Below, piece by piece: positions 20,219 to 25,661 of a stretch of 25,661 nt of DNA. The DNA lies in assembly GCA_035291025.1 (NCBI GenBank), contig DATDTB010000070.1:1-25661 (forward strand), written 5' to 3'. Both the position numbers and the translations under genes were made by a program. Position 1 is the stretch's first letter. Every line of letters starts with the position of its first letter. The stretch is from DATDTB01 sp035291025. Lineage in GTDB: Archaea > Iainarchaeota > Iainarchaeia > JAFGOX01 > DATDTB01. Below the pieces are notes generated by a model. It saw nothing but the letters and a program-made list of their open reading frames with translations, ran no database searches and was not told the DNA's origin.

Positions 20219-20273
20219 GCGCGGCAAGGGTCAAAGGCCCCGATACCCGCAAGCCCCCCGCGAGCTTTTTTTT
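20219..20273 (+). terminator. GC-rich hairpin plus T8 terminator
   Basis: CGCGG (20220-20224) pairs with CCGCG (20258-20262), with inner GGGT/ACCC (20228-20231, 20245-20248), followed by eight T (20266-20273). It directly follows the 73-codon ORF's TAG and looks like an intrinsic terminator of the 19868 transcript. Confidence 0.6.
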
Positions 20274-20344
20274 GTTTTTCCTTTTTTTCGTTGTTGGCCG
20301 CTGGTTTTTCGCAATCTTTTTATTGAGTTCAAGAATTGTGCAGT

Positions 20345-21364
20345 ATGGCGTTTTTGGACTTGTTTTCCCGCAAAAAAGAGTCACAGGCGGAGTTGGAGCA
20401 AAAGGTTTGGAGGGAAAACTTGCTGCTGGAGGCCCAGCGCGGCAAGTTAAGGCAGGACTTGGACAGGGTAATCCAGGAATACGCCTCGGCCGAAATTTCC
20501 GGGGAGGACTATGAAAAGCTTTCCACCGAGTTGAAGTCAAGGCTTGCATTGCTTGACGGCAACATAGAGCGCAACCTCCAAATTCTCTCAAGGCAGGCAA
20601 TGGCCCCAAGGACAGCGGCAGAAGCCCCCATTCCTTCCCTTGAGCTTTCCTCCCTCAAGGCGCAGTTGAAGGAAAAGTCAGAGGAAATAATGCGCCTGCG
20701 CGACCAACTCAAGAAATACGAGGACTACGTTGAAAAGCACGCCACTCGAGCGGACTTGAGCGTTTCAGCCTTCGAGGAAAAAAAGCGCAAGGTCTACGAA
20801 GTCATTCTCGGCAGGTACAAGGACGAGCTGGCCGAAAAGGAGACAAAGACCGCTGGCGAGATCAGGGCAATGGTTAACCCGAACGACTTGACTGTGAAGT
20901 CGTTGGTTGAGCGTTTCAAGCAAGGGCTTCCTTCCTATGTTTTCTCGCGCGACTATGAAATGACCGCAAAACGCGCGTTTGACTTCGTGAAAGACAACGT
21001 TTCAGTCATTGAAAGCGACTTGGGGATCCCGTTTTGGCTTACGCCAACGGAAGTAGTGCGGTGCGGGGCCGGCGACGACGAAGACCGCGCGGTTTTGCTG
21101 TGCTCAGTCCTCCAGGCCTTGGAGGACGAAAACGCCCGCGTGGTCATCGCCGAGTTATCCAGCGGGGCGACTCACGCGTTTGTCTTGACTAAAATAAAGG
21201 GCTCGTTCTTGGTGCTCGACCCCTTGCCTGGCTCGGTGTTTGGGGAGGCAAAGTTTTTCTCTGAAAGCGACGTTTTGCGGAACTACCGGCCGCCGGGCTT
21301 GAGTTCTCTGGCCAACTTTCTGTACAGCTTCAATAACTCCTTTTACAAGGAATACGGCTCCTAA
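20345..21364 (+). CDS. Coiled-coil protein with transglutaminase-fold domain lacking the catalytic Cys
   Basis: The 339-residue protein has an N-terminal coiled coil (about 10-170, with LELSSLKAQLKEKSEEIMRL) and a C-terminal transglutaminase-like domain: VVRCGAGDDEDRAVLLCSVL (237-256), ARVVIAELSSGATHAFVL (264-281) and FLVLDPLPG (288-296). In active relatives I know, the first motif reads G-D-C-x-D; here it is G-D-D-E-D, with Asp245 in place of the nucleophile, while His277 and Asp292 remain. It may be a non-catalytic binding domain; Cys240 is a remote alternative nucleophile. ATG 20345 sits about 28 bases after a TATA-like CTTTTTATT, so leaderless. It lies 25 bases before the RqcH-like gene. 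Confidence 0.82.
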   Translation: MAFLDLFSRKKESQAELEQKVWRENLLLEAQRGKLRQDLDRVIQEYASAEISGEDYEKLSTELKSRLALLDGNIERNLQILSRQAMAPRTAAEAPIPSLELSSLKAQLKEKSEEIMRLRDQLKKYEDYVEKHATRADLSVSAFEEKKRKVYEVILGRYKDELAEKETKTAGEIRAMVNPNDLTVKSLVERFKQGLPSYVFSRDYEMTAKRAFDFVKDNVSVIESDLGIPFWLTPTEVVRCGAGDDEDRAVLLCSVLQALEDENARVVIAELSSGATHAFVLTKIKGSFLVLDPLPGSVFGEAKFFSESDVLRNYRPPGLSSLANFLYSFNNSFYKEYGS

Positions 21365-21389
21365 AACCGGCAGGCGGAGTGACTGAGAA

Positions 21390-22250
21390 ATGGAGCTGAA
21401 TAACACTGACTTGAGGCTGTGGGTTGAAGAGTCAAGGCCCTTGCTGCAAGGCTCTGTTTTGTCCAAGGTCCAGCAACTTTCCCCAAACGCATTCAAGTTC
21501 AAGTTTTCCACGCGCGAAGGCCAGAAGGACCTGGTTTTCCTCAACGGGAAGGCGCTGTGGTTGACGCAGTTGGCAATCCCTGCGCCCGAGCAGCCCAGCA
21601 ATTTTTCCCTTTTCCTGAGGAAGCGCTTGAAGGGCGCCCGGGTTTCGGGCCTGGAACTGCACGGCTTTGACAGGGTGATAGTGCTGGAATTGTCTTCCAA
21701 GACTTCGCGGTTTTTCCTAGTGTTTGAGTTGTTTGGCTCGGGCAACTTGGTTTTGTGCGACAACGAGTTATTGGTGTTAACGGCCCTGGAGCAACGCGCA
21801 TGGAAGGACCGAGAAATCCGCCGAAGGTTCAAGTACGACTTCCCAGTCTCAGGCGGCAAGCAGCAGTGGTTCGAGCAAAGCCTTGCATCCAAGAGCGCCG
21901 GCTCAGTCAACTCCTCAATTGACTTGTCTTTCCGCGGCGCCCTAGAAAAAGAGGTCTTCACTGAAAGCCGCGCGGCGAAAAGGCAAAAAGAACTAGAGTA
22001 CAGGCTAGGCCAGCAGCAGGACGCCTTGAAGAGGTTCGAGGAAAAGTCCGCTAAGTTCAAGGAATTGGGCGACAAAATATACGAAAACCATTCCCTACTT
22101 GAAGGAATCCTTGGAGGCCTGCTTGAAGCGAGAAAAAAGCACTCGTGGGCAGAAATAAGGTCAAGGCTTGCAGGCGCTGAAAACAACGAGCAAGCCCGGA
22201 GAGTCAAGGACTTGAAGCCAAAGCAGGGAAAGGTAATTGTTGAACTCTAG
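21390..22250 (+). CDS. Truncated RqcH/NEMF (NFACT-N) protein
   Basis: RqcH/NEMF proteins bind obstructed large ribosomal subunits and recruit tRNA to add alanine tails to stalled chains. This 286-residue protein has the NFACT-N domain: NNTDLRLWVEE, FSLFLRKRLKG (72-82), GFDRVIVLEL (92-101) with the Asp94-Arg95 pair linked to tRNA binding, and VFELFGSGNLVLCDNE (111-126). A coiled-coil region follows, ending KQGKVIVEL. Full-length archaeal members are about 650 residues; the second coiled coil and NFACT-R domain are missing, and no remnant is seen after the TAG. ATG 21390 follows GGCGGAG. Either the gene is split with the rest elsewhere, or a short form works alone. Confidence 0.88.
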   Translation: MELNNTDLRLWVEESRPLLQGSVLSKVQQLSPNAFKFKFSTREGQKDLVFLNGKALWLTQLAIPAPEQPSNFSLFLRKRLKGARVSGLELHGFDRVIVLELSSKTSRFFLVFELFGSGNLVLCDNELLVLTALEQRAWKDREIRRRFKYDFPVSGGKQQWFEQSLASKSAGSVNSSIDLSFRGALEKEVFTESRAAKRQKELEYRLGQQQDALKRFEEKSAKFKELGDKIYENHSLLEGILGGLLEARKKHSWAEIRSRLAGAENNEQARRVKDLKPKQGKVIVEL

Positions 22251-22263
22251 CTTTTTATTTTTT
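22251..22263. terminator. T-rich terminator between convergent genes
   Basis: CTTTTTATTTTTT directly follows the RqcH-like stop and abuts the end of PRC-barrel gene 2 on the other strand. It should terminate the plus-strand operon. Confidence 0.55.
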
Positions 22264-22533
22264 TCAACCGTGGTGCGACAAGAGCTCGCGTTCGTCCACT
22301 ATCACGAAGTCCTGCACCGCTTTTACTGCGCCGTAAGGCACTTCGACTAGCTTGTGTTCCGGCCCCAGCCTTTGAATGGTTTTGCTGTCCATGTTCGCCT
22401 CGACGAGCACGCTTTCAATCCTGCCGCTCATTTCGTCCACTATCAAGTCAGACAGCACGCCAATGTGTTCGCCCGCGGTCGTGATGACCTTTTTCGCGGC
22501 CAAGTTCCTTGCAATAGTGTAAGTTATTCCCAT
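22264..22533 (-). CDS. PRC-barrel domain protein 2
   Basis: The 89-residue protein is one PRC-barrel: ITYTIARNLAAKKVITTAGE, HIGVLSDLIVDEMSGRIESV, then LVEVPYGAVKAVQDFVIVDE. ATG 22533 is chosen because GGAGG lies nine bases upstream, the same arrangement as PRC-barrel gene 1; the longer frame to 22848 is an artefact of an open leader. The upstream region carries TTATGT (22631) and ACATAA (22662) elements, as that of PRC gene 1 carries ACATAA, hinting at joint control of the two genes. Role unknown. Confidence 0.85.
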   Translation of the reverse strand: MGITYTIARNLAAKKVITTAGEHIGVLSDLIVDEMSGRIESVLVEANMDSKTIQRLGPEHKLVEVPYGAVKAVQDFVIVDERELLSHHG

Positions 22534-22628
22534 TCCAACTAACCTCCAGCAGTTTTTGCTTTTTTTAAACTTTTTCAAGTTTGCAATACGCAGAATGTGT
22601 GTTTTGTTTATAAGGCTTGCGGGCAACG

Positions 22629-22667
22629 TTTTATGTAGAAACTGCATTATATAACGCTTATACATAA
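22629..22667. promoter_or_regulatory. Divergent control region with TTATGT-N25-ACATAA
   Basis: TTATGT (22631-22636) and ACATAA (22662-22667) flank TATA-like ATTATATAA (22646-22653), about 40 bases before ATG 22691. On the minus strand a further TATA-like TTATAAAC lies near 22610, closer to PRC-barrel gene 2. The spacing is longer than the N11 of the other full sites. Confidence 0.45.
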
Positions 22668-22690
22668 GCGCTTGGAAGGGGTGTTGTTTA

Positions 22691-22975
22691 ATGAAACCAG
22701 AATTCCTCAAGACAAGGGACGCGCTTGCTGGCGCAGGCTTTTCCCCCGCGGACGCGGTGTTCGAGGGTGCGATCTCGGTAAAGGACACAAAGACTCTAGA
22801 GTTATTGGAGCAATTGGAGGCGAGCGGCGCGGCAGTTGGGACCCTCAAGCTGGTTTACTTCACGAAGCAAATGAAGGAAGCAACTGACGACGACCTGCGC
22901 GTGGTTGAAATACCAGTGGGCAAGGAACAAGAAGATGCTGGGGAAAGCGAAGAGGAAAGCACTGGGGAAGCTTGA
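22691..22975 (+). CDS. Small acidic orphan protein
   Basis: The 94-residue protein has a compact first part (KPEFLKTRDALAGAGFSPAD, AVFEGAISVKDTKTLELLEQ, GTLKLVYFTKQMKE) of probable alpha-beta type and an acidic Glu/Gly/Ser-rich tail (about 75-94) that is likely disordered. No family recognised. ATG 22691 has GGAAGGGGTG upstream. It shares a control region with PRC-barrel gene 2 on the other strand. Confidence 0.68.
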   Translation: MKPEFLKTRDALAGAGFSPADAVFEGAISVKDTKTLELLEQLEASGAAVGTLKLVYFTKQMKEATDDDLRVVEIPVGKEQEDAGESEEESTGEA

Positions 22976-22995
22976 GTTTTTCCCCCAATGTTAGG

Positions 22996-23005
22996 GTTTT
23001 TTATT
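22996..23005 (+). promoter_or_regulatory. TATA box of the giant secreted protein
   Basis: TTTTTTATTC lies about 30 bases before ATG 23034, so the transcript is probably leaderless or nearly so. Confidence 0.45.
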
Positions 23006-23033
23006 CTTTTTCAGTTTTAACTAGTTCAAGCAA

Positions 23034-25661
23034 ATGCAGCTCGAAAGACTTGGGCTGTCCCACACTGTCCTGCTTTTATTGGCTTTTTCTTTTCTTTTTC
23101 CCGCGGCCAGCGCGCGCCACTTGGATCCGCCGGGAACAGTTTACGCCCCGCAAGAATGGGCTCCGGTCACCCCGCGCCTGGAATGCGAGTCAGTTGAGCA
23201 GGGCTTGTTCAAGGAATTTGAGGACTCGCTTAGGTTGTTTTACGCGCAAAGCGTTTGCTCCCGGTTCACGGCCGAGTTCAGGAGCGAAAACTTCAATGTT
23301 CCACCCACGGACTCCAGGAATGCCTTCCTTGAATCTTTCTTGGAGGACGCAAGAGACCACCACGCTGACATTCAGTCAAGCACTCGATCCTACTGGGAGG
23401 CCGCGGATGCCTTTTTCCACGAGTCAGGGGTTTTCAGTTCTCGGTGCGCTTCCTTCAAGGAAAGCCGCGACGCGTCAAGCGCGGAACGCGTGCTTGAAAG
23501 CTTTAGGGTCCTTTCCCTGCGTTACTCTGACTGGACCGCTTCCTCGGCAACCCTCCTTGACGCATTGTCGCGGGCCTCCACTGGCTACTACTTGAAGCTG
23601 CGTTTTTATGGCGTGGAACTGGTAAAGGAAGAACCCGCGTACAATGACTGGGTTGAATTGAACGCGTTGCTTTCCAGCGACCCCGCTTTTTACTTGAACG
23701 AGTCCAACTGCGATGCCTTCTCGCTTGAAGGCGCGGGGCTGTTGGAGCAACAGCTTAGGGTTCAGTGCTCGCTTTCACGGAACTCGCTTTACTTGGAGTC
23801 ATTGTTTGACGAGGGATTTTCTTCCTCCGAGTCGCTTTCAATGAAGGCGGCGGAGCGGGTTTTTGGCTTTTACAAGTCAAACCAGCCGGCTGGCTGGCTC
23901 GAGAGCTTGTGGTCCGCGGTTTCCAAGAACTTTGGCGCGTGTTCGCGTGAATGCTTTACTGAAATAATAAAAACCGTTGCCTCAAAGAGGATATCTCTTA
24001 ACGCCCTGTTTTACCCGCTTAAAATAGTCTTTGGGTTCGTTTCAGACATTGCAGTAAAGTACGTCAGCAGCCTTGGGCTGTCGCCAAAATGCCGTTATTA
24101 CACTGCCCAGGACATTCAATCCTATGCAATTTCTTACTACGACGAGCTAGAGTCATCGCTCGAAAAGGCCTTGAATGAACTGCCTCCTGGCCACTTGGTC
24201 AGCGCCCACAATTACCTTGGCTCCCTGAACCCGTTTTCATTGCTTCAAAGGCACGCTTCCTTGTTTTCAAGGGTTGAAACCAACTTACTGCTAGTGCGCG
24301 AGTCATACCAGGAAAACAAGCGCTTGCTTCGCTTCGAGCTTTCGCAGGCCCAGTCCAAGCTTGCTTTTTTTCCCGGAAATGCGCCTTCGCTTTCAGGCAG
24401 CGAAAACGAGTTCTTGAACTCCCTGCTTGCCGGAAGCGAGCCCAAAACCCTTTCGGGCAACAGCTTGGTTTTTTCCTCGGTTGAGGACAAAAAGGCGGCA
24501 CTACTGGCTGAAGTACGAGGGATTGAGGAAAAACTCAACGCCTTTAGCGACTGTGGAACTGAAAGCAAACCCGCTTGCTTTGGCGTGCAGCTTTCTTGGT
24601 TGAAGGAAGCGCGCTTGAAGGTGGGAGAAATATCTGCGGCGCTTGACTCAACGCCCTCCCTTTTGCTTGAGACCGCGGCAAAGTCCTGTGCTGCGCTGAT
24701 TGGCCAGCAAAGAAGGGATTTTGAATCATTCAAGAAAAACGGGCTTGAAAATGAAGGTGAGCTGAAGGCGTTTGCTCAATTCACTCTTGAAAGGGTTTCA
24801 AAACTTGACGGCTTGCACGAAACGGATTCCTTTCTCTTCAATTCAAGCGGTGACGACTACTCCAGGCTTGCGCACTGCCGCAACGCCTTCAACCACCACG
24901 CATCGTTTAAGGCAGCCTCCGCGTCCCCCGGACTTGAATCACTACTTTCAGAACTGGAGTCCTGCCTTTCCGAGACCAGAAGCGAGGCAATGGAGTGGGA
25001 AGCCGCTGGAGTGGCACTGCCGCATTACTTGACTCAATTGTCAGAGGTTGGCGAAAGCGCCCCACAGCAAGGCATTGACCCTGGGCTGGCCCTGCTTTCC
25101 GCGTTGGATAACTGCGAAAACTTGAACTCGTCAATAAAGGCCTCCGTTGAACTCTCCCCAGTCCTGGCCAAAGCCAACCTTTCAATGCAAGACTTGGAGC
25201 CATACATTGACTTGTTGAACGACAAAAGCCCTGAAACAACCAGCGCGTTTTCAAAGGCTTTAGGCAAGCAAAAACACGAAGAACTATTGAATGTAGCCCA
25301 ACGGCTTTCAAGCCACTCTTTTAATGGCGAAATAGTTGCAAGTTCTCCGAGCGCTTTAAAGAATGCGCTCGAAGCCTTGGCTGAACTGAAAACAGGCCTT
25401 CTCCCAGTTATTCCCGTTGTTTTGTCCGAACTTGCCGGCGCTGACCACGCACTCGAATATGCGCTGGAAAAGGACGACGCGGCCAACGCGGGAAGTGACG
25501 CAACTGGCGGAGTGGATGCCGGCGCGTTCTTGGATGGTTCAAGCAAGCTAGTTTCGCAAATAGAGGACGCGGAAAAGCTCATTTCAAGCGTTGGGCCTCA
25601 GTCGAAAGAGCTTGCGTCCTTAAAGAATTCAATTGCGAAGGCGCGGGAAAAGGTTTCCTCA
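23034..25661 (+). CDS. Giant secreted helix-rich protein (3' end outside window)
   Basis: An uninterrupted frame of 876 codons runs from ATG 23034 to the last base of the window without a stop. It starts with a signal peptide: MQLERLGLSHTVLLLLAF and SFLFPAASA, cleavage likely after ASA near residue 27. The rest is mostly helical and charged, rich in Ser, Leu, Glu and Ala, with scattered cysteines (for example CSREC near 303-307 and HCRNAFNHH near 617) and a more hydrophobic stretch near 320-345 (LNALFYPLKIVFGFVSDIAV). No domain is recognised. It resembles large surface or coiled-coil proteins of archaea. Codon use fits the neighbours throughout, so it is coding. Confidence 0.85.
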   Translation, partial: MQLERLGLSHTVLLLLAFSFLFPAASARHLDPPGTVYAPQEWAPVTPRLECESVEQGLFKEFEDSLRLFYAQSVCSRFTAEFRSENFNVPPTDSRNAFLESFLEDARDHHADIQSSTRSYWEAADAFFHESGVFSSRCASFKESRDASSAERVLESFRVLSLRYSDWTASSATLLDALSRASTGYYLKLRFYGVELVKEEPAYNDWVELNALLSSDPAFYLNESNCDAFSLEGAGLLEQQLRVQCSLSRNSLYLESLFDEGFSSSESLSMKAAERVFGFYKSNQPAGWLESLWSAVSKNFGACSRECFTEIIKTVASKRISLNALFYPLKIVFGFVSDIAVKYVSSLGLSPKCRYYTAQDIQSYAISYYDELESSLEKALNELPPGHLVSAHNYLGSLNPFSLLQRHASLFSRVETNLLLVRESYQENKRLLRFELSQAQSKLAFFPGNAPSLSGSENEFLNSLLAGSEPKTLSGNSLVFSSVEDKKAALLAEVRGIEEKLNAFSDCGTESKPACFGVQLSWLKEARLKVGEISAALDSTPSLLLETAAKSCAALIGQQRRDFESFKKNGLENEGELKAFAQFTLERVSKLDGLHETDSFLFNSSGDDYSRLAHCRNAFNHHASFKAASASPGLESLLSELESCLSETRSEAMEWEAAGVALPHYLTQLSEVGESAPQQGIDPGLALLSALDNCENLNSSIKASVELSPVLAKANLSMQDLEPYIDLLNDKSPETTSAFSKALGKQKHEELLNVAQRLSSHSFNGEIVASSPSALKNALEALAELKTGLLPVIPVVLSELAGADHALEYALEKDDAANAGSDATGGVDAGAFLDGSSKLVSQIEDAEKLISSVGPQSKELASLKNSIAKAREKVSS

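Noticed and set aside
19868..20270. RNase P RNA or SRP RNA
   Set aside because: GGAAGTCCG near 19880 recalls the 5' part of RNase P conserved region I, but no partner of the ACAGAA...GGCTTA type exists near the 3' end, and the ends do not pair. The SRP S-domain motif is also absent.
20043..20609. 188-residue minus-strand ORF
   Set aside because: It runs across a terminator hairpin, a T-tract and the start of the coiled-coil gene; low-complexity composition.
21155..22207. 350-residue ORF on the minus strand
   Set aside because: It lies wholly opposite the RqcH-like gene and part of the transglutaminase gene, whose family motifs are clear; its own translation is Ser/Arg-rich and featureless.
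22972..23595. 207-residue plus-strand ORF
   Set aside because: It is in another frame of the 876-codon secreted protein, which has a signal peptide, matching codon use and no interruption.

Overview
The window looks archaeal. Evidence: two tRNA-Leu genes carry introns with a bulge-helix-bulge splice motif at position 37/38. The protein set includes aTrm56, DTD2-type D-aminoacyl-tRNA deacylase, a two-unit Lrp/AsnC regulator, PRC-barrel proteins, class III (pilin-type) signal peptides and a single-domain Sua5. Many genes have a TATA box about 25-30 nt before the start codon, so they look leaderless. Small genes and many orphan families suggest a DPANN-type lineage (Diapherotrites-like is my guess); the exact lineage is inference. 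I found no rRNA, CRISPR, transposase or integrase.

Region by region: 1-1016 holds tRNA-Lys (5' cut by the window), a CsaA-like tRNA-binding protein coupled to a small cupin, then intron-containing tRNA-Leu(TAA) and tRNA-Ser(GCT). 1028-2683 is a divergent pair, a double Lrp/AsnC regulator and a SET-domain methyltransferase. 2759-5107 holds intron-containing tRNA-Leu(CAA), a Nudix hydrolase and an ABC-2 exporter (ATPase plus permease) in a coupled operon. 5180-7975 holds tRNA-Asp, Sua5/TsaC, tRNA-Leu(TAG), a possible TraB/ChaN-like protein, and aTrm56 behind a small membrane protein. 8048-9599 is an operon of three pilin-like proteins overlapping by ATGA.

9596-16573 is an accessory-looking stretch: an orphan gene, a PRC-barrel protein, winged-helix proteins, a three-gene operon of Arg-rich membrane/coiled-coil proteins, small orphan genes, a zinc-ribbon protein and a beta-sandwich protein. 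Its intergenic regions are rich in inverted repeats. One recurring element is TTATGT-N11-ACATAA, placed directly upstream of TATA boxes. Tandem hairpins and a cluster of AGTGGAA elements also occur there.

16793-19718 returns to housekeeping genes: DTD2 converging on an operon of NAD kinase (with an added C-terminal winged helix), a Toprim protein and a DUF47/PhoU-like protein. 19843-20273 is a compact transcription unit with a strong TATA, a roughly 130-nt leader in which one C-tract can pair with several G-tracts, a 73-residue membrane ORF, and a hairpin plus T8 terminator. 20345-22975 holds a transglutaminase-fold protein lacking its cysteine, a truncated RqcH/NEMF-like protein, a second PRC-barrel protein and an acidic orphan. 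From 23034 an open frame of 876 codons runs off the window end; it is a secreted, helix-rich giant protein.

Functional themes are tRNA supply and proofreading (tRNAs, Sua5, Trm56, DTD2, CsaA, RqcH-like), cell surface (pilins, exporter, giant secreted protein) and an uncharacterised accessory regulon in the middle. Family names rest on motif recognition by eye; no database search was run.
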